A DNA stretch of 64,000 nucleotides. Source: JAEUIT01 sp044220875 (lineage in GTDB: Bacteria; Planctomycetota; Phycisphaerae; Phycisphaerales; SM1A02). A program made the translations under genes and the position numbers. Of the stretch, positions 26,099-34,521 are shown in pieces. Numbering within the stretch: the stretch's first letter is position 1; each line of letters opens with the position of its first letter. The notes under the pieces were generated by a model. That model was not told the origin of the DNA and did no database searches. It worked only from the letters and a program-made list of their open reading frames with translations. The DNA is taken from NCBI GenBank assembly GCA_044220875.1, contig JBGAQH010000006.1:62001-126000 (forward strand), read 5' to 3'.

Positions 26099-26782
26099 AT
26101 GACCAGAACCTACTCCAACTCCGATCCCGAGACGGTGCGCAGCTTCGCGATCGAAGCCGCGCGTCTGCTTGCGGACCTCAAGTGCGCCGATGTCGTCCTG
26201 CTGGACGTCCGCGGCCACAGCCAGGTCTGCGACTACGTCATCGTCGCCAGCGGCACCAGCCAGCGGCAGATGAAGTCGGTCTCGACCGACGTCGCGGACC
26301 TCGGCGACACGATGGGCATGGCCGCCTATCGCTCCAACCGCGATGAGGGCACGACGTGGGTCGTCGTCGACTTCGTGGAGGTCGTCGTCCACCTCTTCGA
26401 GCCCGATCAGCGTCTCTACTACGACCTCGAGCTGATGTGGTCGCAGGCGAAGCGCCTCGACTGGAAGCGCGGCGGCTCCGCGAAGAGCTCGTCGAAGGCA
26501 GCATCCACGTCGAACGAGGACGACGACGAGGCGGATGAATCGTCGGACGGCGAGCCGACCGAGGACGCGCCGGCCAAGCCCAGGCGGGCCTCGTCCGCAG
26601 CCTCGAAGGGGACGTCGAAGTCGGCCGCGAAGTCAACCGCGAAGCCGACCGCAAAGGCGTCCGCGAAGCCGACGGCGTCCAAGGCCTCCTCCTCGAAGGC
26701 ACCTTCCAAGAAGACCGGTGCCCGCGCCTCCGCCGCCTCGGCACCGAAGACGCGTCGCTCCTCGCGTTCCGCGGACGAGTGA
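26099..26782 (+). CDS. rsfS: Ribosome silencing factor RsfS with long charged C-terminal tail
   Basis: RsfS (YbeB/Iojap) binds ribosomal protein L14 and blocks subunit joining in stationary phase. Residues about 10-120 carry the domain: EAARLLADLKCADVVLLDVR, YVIVASGTSQRQMKSV, MGMAAYRSNRDEGTTWVVVD and VVVHLFEPDQRLYYDLELMW. The protein is 227 residues, twice the usual 105-120. The extra C-terminus is first acidic (NEDDDEADESSDGEPTEDAP), then a Lys/Ala/Ser/Pro run like histone H1 (SKSAAKSTAKPTAKASAKP). The ATG at 26099 precedes a family-like N-terminus; I see no SD there. It lies 69 nt upstream of panD. Confidence 0.9.
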   Translation: MTRTYSNSDPETVRSFAIEAARLLADLKCADVVLLDVRGHSQVCDYVIVASGTSQRQMKSVSTDVADLGDTMGMAAYRSNRDEGTTWVVVDFVEVVVHLFEPDQRLYYDLELMWSQAKRLDWKRGGSAKSSSKAASTSNEDDDEADESSDGEPTEDAPAKPRRASSAASKGTSKSAAKSTAKPTAKASAKPTASKASSSKAPSKKTGARASAASAPKTRRSSRSADE

Positions 26783-26851
26783 GTCGCTCGTTCGCCGGGC
26801 CCCTTCGTTCGATCCACCACCCCGAGCCCTCCCCAAGGACGGCGAACCCGC

Positions 26852-27223
26852 ATGCTCCGCGAAGCGCTCTACGCGAAGATCCACCGGGCGACGGTGACGC
26901 ACTGCAACCCCGACTACATGGGGTCGATCACCATCGACCCCGACCTGCTCGACGCGACCGGCATGCGCCTCAACGAGAAGGTGCTCGTCGCCGACGTCGA
27001 CAACGCCAACCGCTTCGAGACCTACATCTTCAAGGGCGAGCGGGGGACGGGCATCATCGGGGTCAACGGCGCTGCCGCGAAGCTCACCGGCATCGGCCAT
27101 GTCGTCCTGATCATGAGCTTCGCCCTCATGACCGAGGAGGAGATGCGCACGCATCGCCCCAAGGTCGTCATCTGCACGCCGACCAATCGGATCGGCGAGT
27201 TCCTTCAGTACGATCCCTCGTGA
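26852..27223 (+). CDS. panD: Aspartate 1-decarboxylase proenzyme
   Basis: This 123-residue protein decarboxylates L-aspartate to beta-alanine for pantothenate and coenzyme A synthesis. It is a pyruvoyl enzyme that self-cleaves between Gly24 and Ser25 (NPDYMGSITI), the Ser becoming the pyruvoyl group. Other family blocks: LREALYAKIHRATVTHCN, FKGERGTGIIGVNGAAAKL and VLIMSFALMTEEE. The length equals the family norm. It sits in a translation-linked cluster (rpsU, rsfS, trmB) without other coenzyme A genes. A separate PanZ is not expected outside enterobacteria. Confidence 0.96.
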   Translation: MLREALYAKIHRATVTHCNPDYMGSITIDPDLLDATGMRLNEKVLVADVDNANRFETYIFKGERGTGIIGVNGAAAKLTGIGHVVLIMSFALMTEEEMRTHRPKVVICTPTNRIGEFLQYDPS

Positions 27224-27325
27224 GTCGGTTCGGCCCGAGTCGGCCCGCCCCATGTCCCCACAGCCCATTCTGAGTCTGGGCGCACGCCGAGCTCGTCGTC
27301 GCCCGCATTCCTGAGAGGTGTTCGC

Positions 27326-29425
27326 GTGCTTCAGTCTCTCCTCGCCACGGTCGTCGCTTCATTGGTGCTCGCCCAGTCGGGGACGACCCCGCCAGCCGCG
27401 GCTCCGGCTCCCGCGCCGGCGCCTGCTCCGGCTGCCGCCCAATCGCCGGCAACCGCGCCCGCCGCGGAGCGCTCACCCGTCGGCTTGTGGCAGGGCTCGA
27501 TCCTCGCAGGCAACGGCTCGCTCTTCGTGCGCCTTGAGGTCGCACTCGCCGGCGCGAAGCCGACGGTCCTCATCACCTTGCCGCAGGCGATGGCGATGAA
27601 GCAGACGGCTGACGACGTTTCCCTTGAGGGCACCAAGCTCGGCCTGACCCTGAAGGCCGCGGGCATCACCGGCCGATTCGAGGGCGAGGTCGATGCGAGC
27701 GGCCATTCCTACGTCGGATCGCTGACCCTGAGCGGCGGAACTGGCGAGCCGCTCACCGTTCCCTTCACGCTTGGCCGCACCGCCGACGCGAAGGTGATCG
27801 AGCCGCACACGACCTGGGAGGGCGTGCTCGACATCAGCGGCACCAAGCTGCCGTTCGCGATCACGCTTGCCGACCACCCGAACTTCGGGCAGCTCGGAGC
27901 GATCGACATCCCGATGCAGGGGCTCGACGGATTCCCGCTGCTGGTCGCCAAGGGCGAGGCCAACAAGATCCTGTGCACGATTCCGGTCGGCGTGCAGGCG
28001 GTCCTCGAACTCGCCCCGAAGGACGACACGCTCGTCGGCGAGCTGAAGCAGGGGCCGATGAACATTCCCGTCGAGCTGAAGAAGCGCGGCGCGGTCATGC
28101 TCTCGGGCATGGGGCGGCCGCAGACGCCGAAGCCGCCGTATCCGTACACGGTGCGCGAGGTGACGATCCCGCATCGCTTCGGCCACACGCTGGCCGGAAC
28201 GCTCACCATTCCGCAGCAGCCGCAGCCGCCGGCGGGTAGCAAGGCAGTTCCGAAGAAGTTCCCCGCGGTGGTCCTCATCACCGGCAGCGGACCGCAGGAT
28301 CGCGACGAGACGATCTTTGGCCACAAGCCCTTCCTACTCATTGCCGATGCGTTGACGCGCGCCGGCGTCGCGGTGCTTCGCTTCGACGATCGCGGCGTCG
28401 GCCGCTCCACCGGATCCTTCGCCGCGTCGACCTCGTTTGACTTCGCCGCCGACGTGGACGAGGCGTCGCTCTGGCTTCGCACGCAGCCCGAGATCGACGG
28501 ACAGCGCATCGGCCTCATCGGCCACAGCGAGGGCGGCCTCATCGCCCCGCTCGTGGCGAAGTGGCAGTGGACCGAGGGCAATCCGGCGGAGGCGATTCGC
28601 TTCATCGTCCTGCTTGCGGGCCCGGGCGTCACCGGCCGCGACCTGCTGCTTGTTCAGATGCGCAAGCTCATCGCCACCGAGGGGGCCACGGCCGAGGAAC
28701 TCGACGCGATCCAGGCTCTCCAGGCGACGACGATGGATGCGATCATCGCCGAACGGAAGGTCGACGAGGTCACGCCGCTCGCGCGGGCCCTGGTCGCAAA
28801 GCAGCTCGATGTTGCGGCCGCGCACGGCAAGCCCGTTCAGAACGCCAATCTCGACGAACTCACCGGCAGTGCGGTGTCCGAGCTGACCTCGCTGTGGATG
28901 CGGACCTTCATTTCCTACGACCCGCGGCCGGCGATTGCCGAACTGGTCGTGCCAGTGCTGGCGATGCAGGGCGGGCTCGACCTGCAGGTCGATTCGGCCC
29001 AGAACCTCAAGTCGATCGAGAGTGCGGCGGCGCTCGGCCACGTGAAGCTCACCGTGAAGCGCTACGAGAATCTCAACCATCTCTTCCAGCCCGCGAAGAC
29101 CGGAAGCGTTGACGAATATGGCACCATCGAGACGACCTTCGATCCGAAGGCCCTCAAGGACCTCGTCGATTGGGTGACGGCGACGGCGAACGATCCGGCA
29201 ATTCTCGAACTGAAGCCGCGGCCCGCGAGCGAGCAGCCACCGGCCGACGGAAAGGCGGTGCTCCGCTCGAGGCCGCAGGCGGCGCCGACGACGACGGCAC
29301 CGGGCACTGCGCCCACCACGCCCGAGACCAAGCCCGAGACGAAGCCCGAGACCAAGCCAGCGACGAAGCCCGAGACGAAGCCAGAGACCAAGCCCGCCGC
29401 GCCGGCGGCGCCTGGAGTCAAGTGA
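27326..29425 (+). CDS. Exported alpha/beta hydrolase (esterase-like) with TKPE repeat tail
   Basis: This 699-residue protein starts at a GTG with GAGAGG 7 nt upstream. A short hydrophobic leader (LQSLLATVVASLVLAQ) precedes an Ala/Pro run. Residues about 60-290 are beta-rich. The catalytic domain (about 290-620) has ITGSGPQDRDE, the elbow GHSEGG with nucleophile S401, likely acid D552 (GGLDLQ) and H585 (NLNHLF). The C-terminal ~70 residues are low complexity, with six 12-nt repeats encoding ETKP (29324-29395). The family (prolyl-oligopeptidase-like or dienelactone hydrolase-like esterases) acts on esters or amides; the substrate is unknown. The stop codon is followed 1 nt later by trmB, so they are probably co-translated. 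Confidence 0.88.
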   Translation: MLQSLLATVVASLVLAQSGTTPPAAAPAPAPAPAPAAAQSPATAPAAERSPVGLWQGSILAGNGSLFVRLEVALAGAKPTVLITLPQAMAMKQTADDVSLEGTKLGLTLKAAGITGRFEGEVDASGHSYVGSLTLSGGTGEPLTVPFTLGRTADAKVIEPHTTWEGVLDISGTKLPFAITLADHPNFGQLGAIDIPMQGLDGFPLLVAKGEANKILCTIPVGVQAVLELAPKDDTLVGELKQGPMNIPVELKKRGAVMLSGMGRPQTPKPPYPYTVREVTIPHRFGHTLAGTLTIPQQPQPPAGSKAVPKKFPAVVLITGSGPQDRDETIFGHKPFLLIADALTRAGVAVLRFDDRGVGRSTGSFAASTSFDFAADVDEASLWLRTQPEIDGQRIGLIGHSEGGLIAPLVAKWQWTEGNPAEAIRFIVLLAGPGVTGRDLLLVQMRKLIATEGATAEELDAIQALQATTMDAIIAERKVDEVTPLARALVAKQLDVAAAHGKPVQNANLDELTGSAVSELTSLWMRTFISYDPRPAIAELVVPVLAMQGGLDLQVDSAQNLKSIESAAALGHVKLTVKRYENLNHLFQPAKTGSVDEYGTIETTFDPKALKDLVDWVTATANDPAILELKPRPASEQPPADGKAVLRSRPQAAPTTTAPGTAPTTPETKPETKPETKPATKPETKPETKPAAPAAPGVK
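29324..29395 (+). repeat. Six tandem 12-nt units encoding ETKP/ATKP
   Basis: Units GAGACCAAGCCC, GAGACGAAGCCC, GAGACCAAGCCA, GCGACGAAGCCC, GAGACGAAGCCA and GAGACCAAGCCC lie in frame in the hydrolase C-terminus. Units differ by synonymous or single changes, so the array probably grew by slippage and is selected at the protein level. Confidence 0.75.
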
Positions 29426-29426
29426 C

Positions 29427-30089
29427 GTGTCCTTCGGTCTCTCGCGCGGAAAGAAGCTCGAGGTCGGCACCGTCGGCATCAGCCGCGATGAGCTGCCGCC
29501 GTTCGACCCAACCGGCGCCGTCCGGCTCGATCCGCGCGAGTGGTTCGAACATCCCGAGCGACCGTTCGATCTTGAGATCGGCTCGGGCAAGGGCACGTTT
29601 CTGATTCAGCAGGCCGAGCTCGAACCGGGAACGAATTTCCTCGGCATCGAGTGGACGGGCGAGTTCTATCGATATGCGGCGGACCGCATCCGCCGCCGGC
29701 AGATCGGCAACGTGAAGGTGCTCTGGCACGACGCGACCGAGTTCATCACCTGGTGGGTGCCCGACGCGTGCGTCCGCGTGTTGCACCTGTATTTCAGCGA
29801 TCCGTGGCCCAAGGCCCGCCACCACAAGCGCCGCGTCGTGCAGGACGCGACGCTCGCCCAATTCCATCGCGTCCTCGTGCCCCACGGCGAGCTGCGCCTG
29901 GTCACCGATCACGACGACCTCTGGGCGTGGTACGAGGAACACGCCACGCGGAACGCCCAGCTCTTCGAACGCATCGCCTTCGAGCGCCCCGCCAGCGCCG
30001 GCGAAGGCGAAGTGGTCGGCACCAACTTCGAGCGCAAATACAAGCGCGAGGGCCGACCGTTTCACGCGATGACGCTGCGGAAGCGGTGA
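29427..30089 (+). CDS. trmB: tRNA (guanine-N7)-methyltransferase
   Basis: This 220-residue enzyme methylates G46 at N7 in the variable loop of tRNAs, using S-adenosylmethionine. It shows the SAM motif LEIGSGKGTFLIQQA, NFLGIEWTGEFYRYAADR, the hallmark YFSDPWPKARHHKRRVVQ and GTNFERKYKREGRPFHAM. The start is a GTG just 1 nt after the hydrolase stop codon. No SD stands out, so translational coupling to the hydrolase is likely. Another tRNA- or ribosome-linked gene (rpsU, rsfS) precedes it. Confidence 0.95.
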   Translation: MSFGLSRGKKLEVGTVGISRDELPPFDPTGAVRLDPREWFEHPERPFDLEIGSGKGTFLIQQAELEPGTNFLGIEWTGEFYRYAADRIRRRQIGNVKVLWHDATEFITWWVPDACVRVLHLYFSDPWPKARHHKRRVVQDATLAQFHRVLVPHGELRLVTDHDDLWAWYEEHATRNAQLFERIAFERPASAGEGEVVGTNFERKYKREGRPFHAMTLRKR

Positions 30090-30119
30090 GGCGGCGAGTC
30101 CGCCTCCTCACCCTCCCCC

Positions 30120-30458
30120 TCACCCCGGCCTCACCCACCCCGACTCCCTGTCGCGGACCAGCGCCCCCGAGGCGAGCTTGATGCAGCGCTCGCAGATGAG
30201 CCCCTCGGGGTGGGTCGGACTCTGGTAGCAGGGGTCGGTGCGCTCCTCGAGGCACATCGTGCAGCGGTAGCCGGGGGTCGCGTCGCTGGCCTTGCCCATC
30301 ACCACGCGGCGATACGCGGCGGTGAGGCAGGTGCCGCAGATGCAACTCCCGTGGTGTCCCTCGATGAAGGGACACTCGAGCGTCCAACTGCTGCGGCAGA
30401 AGTCGCAGAGGACATCCTCCATCTGCACGTTGTCGGGATCGGTGCCGTCGCGGCGCAT
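30120..30458 (-). CDS. Small Cys-rich protein, probable zinc-binding
   Basis: This 112-residue protein has many cysteines in CxxC-like pairs: CDFC (after MEDVL), CICGTC, CTMC and CERC, plus isolated Cys. This would bind one or two zinc ions. Part of the arrangement (CxxC followed about 20 residues later by a second pair) resembles the ClpX N-terminal zinc domain, but no ATPase is attached. It lies convergently after trmB. The ATG at 30458 was chosen because the longer frame upstream is rich in Arg/Pro noise. Function unknown. Confidence 0.65.
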   Translation of the reverse strand: MRRDGTDPDNVQMEDVLCDFCRSSWTLECPFIEGHHGSCICGTCLTAAYRRVVMGKASDATPGYRCTMCLEERTDPCYQSPTHPEGLICERCIKLASGALVRDRESGWVRPG

Positions 30459-30622
30459 GGCGGCACGGTAGCAGGCCGGTTGCACGGCGTTCGCTGCGGA
30501 CGCAACGTCGAATCTCGCCAAATCCCGAACCCGTCGGAGAGGCGGCTCCCGCCTGGCCGCACAGGGAGGTGAAGCTCTGCTCCCGCTTGGCGCGGGCATT
30601 GGGCATTCATCGGAGGACAGCC

Positions 30623-33600
30623 ATGTCCACACGCACGCGACGCCCGGTTCCGCCATTGATGCTCGCTTTCGCCTCGGCCCTGATGGGAGCGATGGGGGCG
30701 CTCCCCGAGGGGAGCGTCGCACACGCCGCGGCGTCCTCCGCCCCAGACGCCCCTGCAGCACGCGCCACCGCAGCGAGCGCCCCGCCGTCGGCTCGAACGC
30801 CGCGGGGAGAGCACGCCCTGAGCGTGAAGGGACCGCGCTTCCGGCCCTCGCACAAGGAAGCGCCGGGTGGCATCGCGTCGACCTGCGACGGCATCGTCCT
30901 CAGCCAGAATGCGGACAGTTCGACGATCCAGCCGCTCAACACCGCCCACTGCATCATCGAGAACGTCTGCACGCTCGCCAACGGCTACGCCCGCTCGTTC
31001 GTCGCGCCGGCGACGGCCCGCGTCGACTGCGTGACCTTCGCCGTCGAGTTCAACACCGGCGCCGCGTGGCCCGTGGGCGTTCGCGTCTACGCCGGCGACG
31101 TGCATGGGCCCTTCTCGGAGCTCGCCCTCGTCGGAACCGGCGCCATCGACATTCCGGCGACCTCCGGGTCGGCGCTCTACACCGTCTCGCTCGACGCGCC
31201 CGGCCCGGTGATTCCCGCGGGCACGTCGTTCGTGGTCGAGGTCTACTCGCCCACGCGCGATCCGGCCCTCGGCGGCGACGGCGCCTTCCTCTTCTTCGGC
31301 TCCAACAGCGCCGGCCAGTCGGGTCCCTCGTACCTCCGCGCCGACGAGTGCGGCGTGCCGAACTTCGTCGACGTCGCGACGCTCGGCTTCCCGCAGACCA
31401 ACATCATCATCAACCCCGTGGTCACGCCGGTCGACCTCACGCCGCCCTGCGGTTCGCCGCAATCGGGAAGCTGCTTCGTTCCCCACGCCAAGCCCAACTG
31501 CAACGACGCGAGCTGCTGCGAGCTCCTCTGCGGCATCATCGATCCGACCTGTTGCCAGATCGCGTGGGACGTGATCTGCGTGCAGGAAGCGATGAGCTTC
31601 GGGGAGTGCACGCTCCAGCCGCCGCCCTGTCAGGGACTCCTCGCCTTCGAATGCCGCGCCGGATGCCCGGACGGCTTCGCCCAGCCGACCGAACCGGCCT
31701 CGCCCAGCGCCGCACTCGCCGCGGGTCTCAACTGCGGCGCATTCGGCGACTTTGACCTCGACGACAACGATCACTGCATCGCCCACACCTTCACCGGTTG
31801 CTGGCCGAGCTGCGGCCCCGGCTGTCCGCAGCCCGGCTGCGGCACGATCGTCGGGGCGACGCTTGCGGTGCGCATGAAGTCGCTCGGCGGCCTGGCGAGC
31901 AACGACTCGATCGGTCTCTACGACGGCGGCAACGTGCTTTGGGCATCGAACATCGGCACCCTCGTCGGCCTTCCGGGGTGGCCCCTCAACAGCGACGTCA
32001 CGGTCGTCCTGAACCTCGGGCCGAATCCGATTCCGAACACGATTCAGGTGCCGACGTCGAGCGGCGTCCTCGCCTCGCTCTGCGACGGCGAACTCGGCCT
32101 GCTCGTCCAGGACGACACCCGCGTCGACTACGCGGCCCTCACCGTCTTCGTCTGCCCCTGCGAACAGGGCATTCGCATTCCCTTCTCGCGCGACGCAGCC
32201 GATGGCTTCGTCGGACCGACCCCGACCACGCCCAGCGCGGCCCTCCTGGCCAAGGTGAACTGCGGCTCCGGCTCGCTGCAGCAGTACGACGTGCAGCCCC
32301 TCGACCAGTGCTTCGTCGAGACCATCACGGGACTTCCGAGCTGCATCATGGGCGCGCATCTCACGATGGGCGTCCGCCCGGATTCGCTGTGGTGGACCGA
32401 CGGAATCGCACTGGATGTCGTCGACGAGTGCGGCAAGGCCTTCCAATGGAGCAAGTCGCTCGTCGCCCTGGACGCGCTCGGCGCGTTCTCGCCGCCGCTC
32501 GCCTCCGGTCAGCTCTCGACGCTCACGCTCGACCTGGGCAACCTTCCGCCCAGCGCCGACGGCACGCGCTCGGTGCTCTCGACGATGCTCGACGGCTCGC
32601 TCGACATCTACCTTCAGGACGACACCGGCGTCGACTTCCTCTTCATCGACGTGCTCTCCTGCGACTGTGGCAGTTCCGAGCCGATCGGCGCGTGCTGCCT
32701 CCCGCCGGAACTCCAGGGCGGCGACTATCACTGCGTCCAGCTCACCGAATCGCAGTGCGCCTTCAACGGCGGCACGTGGTGGGGGCCCTCCTTCGACTGC
32801 ACCCAGATCGTCTGCGCCGGACCCTGCGCGACGCCGCCGTCGGGCATGGTCGCGTGGTTCCCGCTCGAGCCGACCACGGGCACGATCGCCGAGGACATCA
32901 CGGTCCTTCAGAACGACGGCCTCTTCGGGCCGCAGCAGACCGGCGGTCCGCTCTCGGTGCCGGGCGTCGTCGGCGGCGGCTATCTCTTCAACGGACAGGG
33001 GGACTTTATTCAGGTGCCACCCTCGGCATCGACGAATTTCGGATGCAAGCCCTTCTCGGTGGACCTGTGGGTGAAGCGATCTCCGCCGGTCGCCGGGCCG
33101 GGGTTCGTGAACCTCGTCGGCAACTACGGCAGCGCGTCGGGCGGCTGGGTCTTCGGCATCGACGAGTCCACCGGGCTGCTCGAACTCCTGAGCGAGAGCG
33201 ACTGCCTGCGGTGCATCGCATTCTCGGCGGCGACGATTCCCGTCGGCGTCTGGACCCACGTAGCGATCGCGGTGACGGGGTGTGACTGCAGCCAGCCCTG
33301 CTTCAGTGCCGGAAACCGAAGCGTGACGTTCTACGTCGACGGAATCCCCGCGGGCACGGGCACCGCATGCTGCGACCTGAGCAACCAGCCGACGCAGGCT
33401 CCCACCGTCATCGGGGGAAGCGTCTGGGTGTCGAGTCCCTTCCACGGGGCCATGGACGAGATCGAGATCTTCTGCCGCGAGCTCGAGCCATGGGAGGTCG
33501 ACTCGATCTTCGCCGCCGGCCCGAGCGGCAAGTGCAAGCAGCACTGCCACGCGAGCTGGGATCGCCAGGCCTGCATGAACTTCTCGCCGACGTTCCCGGC

Positions 33601-34411
33601 CGACATCACCATCTGCAACGACGGCAACACGCCGCAGTCCTACACCTGGTTCGTGAGCCCCTCCGGCGCGTGCGTCGTGTCCGGCGTCACCTATTCGCCG
33701 GCGACGGGGACGACGCTCGTCCCGCCGGGCGGATGCGTGACCATCCCGATCACCGCGAACGTGAGCGGCGCCTCGGGCCTCGGGCCGGCCTGCTTCGACG
33801 TGACGTTCGTGAACACCTCGAACAGCCAGGTGTGCACGGCCATGGGCATGCTGTACGTCGACATCTGCGGCATCATCGCCAACCCGAACGAGCCGGTGCT
33901 TGCCGTGCCCTTCGGGGAGCCGACGCAGGTCGCGTTCACCATCGCCAACGGAGGCGAGATCCCCTCCGGCACGGTGGTGCCCATCAAGCTGAAGGCATCG
34001 CCCTCGGACATGGAGTCGCCGAACGAAATCGTCTCGCTCAACGGCCTCCCGCCGGGCACCCGCTACATCGGCAATCTCGTCGCACCGCCGGCCGGCGGGA
34101 CGACGCCGCTCACGCTCTCGGTTGAGTTCCTCGCCCCCGACTCCTTCCGGTGGTACGACATCGTGCTTGAGGCGGACCTCGACGGCGACGGCGTCTTCGC
34201 GCCGCTCTCCTCCGTCGGGATTCGGCAGGCGCCGGCGTCGGCGCACGCCTGCCCGCCGGACCTGAACGGAGACGGTCAGGTCAGCGGAGCCGACCTCGCG
34301 ATTCTCCTCGGCGGGTGGGGGACCGGCGGAACGGTCGCCGACATCAACGGCGACGGCGTCGTGGATGGCATCGACCTTGCCGAGCTCCTTGGGGCGTGGG
34401 GCCCATGCTGA
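30623..34411 (+). CDS. Large exported Cys-rich protein with LamG-like domain and dockerin tail
   Basis: This 1262-residue protein has a signal peptide (PLMLAFASALMGAMGALPEG, cut near AHAA). The ATG at 30623 has GGAGG 6 nt upstream. A Cys-rich module lies at about residues 282-331 (DASCCELLCGIIDPTCCQIA, then WDVICVQEA), a pattern I associate with planctomycete surface proteins. Two or three more beta-rich repeats with Cys follow. A LamG/concanavalin-like region is at about 741-959 (MVAWFPLEPTTGT, FSVDLWVKRS, FYVDGIPAGTGTA). The C-terminus (1211-1261) has two dockerin-like motifs with SGADLAILLGGWG and GIDLAELLGAWG. Function: probably a surface or matrix protein; ligand unknown. Confidence 0.8.
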   Translation: MSTRTRRPVPPLMLAFASALMGAMGALPEGSVAHAAASSAPDAPAARATAASAPPSARTPRGEHALSVKGPRFRPSHKEAPGGIASTCDGIVLSQNADSSTIQPLNTAHCIIENVCTLANGYARSFVAPATARVDCVTFAVEFNTGAAWPVGVRVYAGDVHGPFSELALVGTGAIDIPATSGSALYTVSLDAPGPVIPAGTSFVVEVYSPTRDPALGGDGAFLFFGSNSAGQSGPSYLRADECGVPNFVDVATLGFPQTNIIINPVVTPVDLTPPCGSPQSGSCFVPHAKPNCNDASCCELLCGIIDPTCCQIAWDVICVQEAMSFGECTLQPPPCQGLLAFECRAGCPDGFAQPTEPASPSAALAAGLNCGAFGDFDLDDNDHCIAHTFTGCWPSCGPGCPQPGCGTIVGATLAVRMKSLGGLASNDSIGLYDGGNVLWASNIGTLVGLPGWPLNSDVTVVLNLGPNPIPNTIQVPTSSGVLASLCDGELGLLVQDDTRVDYAALTVFVCPCEQGIRIPFSRDAADGFVGPTPTTPSAALLAKVNCGSGSLQQYDVQPLDQCFVETITGLPSCIMGAHLTMGVRPDSLWWTDGIALDVVDECGKAFQWSKSLVALDALGAFSPPLASGQLSTLTLDLGNLPPSADGTRSVLSTMLDGSLDIYLQDDTGVDFLFIDVLSCDCGSSEPIGACCLPPELQGGDYHCVQLTESQCAFNGGTWWGPSFDCTQIVCAGPCATPPSGMVAWFPLEPTTGTIAEDITVLQNDGLFGPQQTGGPLSVPGVVGGGYLFNGQGDFIQVPPSASTNFGCKPFSVDLWVKRSPPVAGPGFVNLVGNYGSASGGWVFGIDESTGLLELLSESDCLRCIAFSAATIPVGVWTHVAIAVTGCDCSQPCFSAGNRSVTFYVDGIPAGTGTACCDLSNQPTQAPTVIGGSVWVSSPFHGAMDEIEIFCRELEPWEVDSIFAAGPSGKCKQHCHASWDRQACMNFSPTFPADITICNDGNTPQSYTWFVSPSGACVVSGVTYSPATGTTLVPPGGCVTIPITANVSGASGLGPACFDVTFVNTSNSQVCTAMGMLYVDICGIIANPNEPVLAVPFGEPTQVAFTIANGGEIPSGTVVPIKLKASPSDMESPNEIVSLNGLPPGTRYIGNLVAPPAGGTTPLTLSVEFLAPDSFRWYDIVLEADLDGDGVFAPLSSVGIRQAPASAHACPPDLNGDGQVSGADLAILLGGWGTGGTVADINGDGVVDGIDLAELLGAWGPC

Positions 34412-34445
34412 TCGGCTGACGCACGCGCAGGGATGGTTGCCCGAA

Positions 34446-34477
34446 CGCCGCCCGCTGGCCAATGCCAGCGGGCGGCG
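34446..34477 (+). terminator. GC-rich hairpin, terminator-like
   Basis: A perfect 14-bp stem CGCCGCCCGCTGGC/GCCAGCGGGCGGCG with loop CAAT lies 35 nt after the stop codon of the large exported protein and 45 nt before the kinase start. No T-run follows, so Rho-independent termination would be imperfect. Confidence 0.5.
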
Positions 34478-34521
34478 TCGCGCGGCCACTGACCGCAACG
34501 CCTCGCCCGTACACTGAGCCC

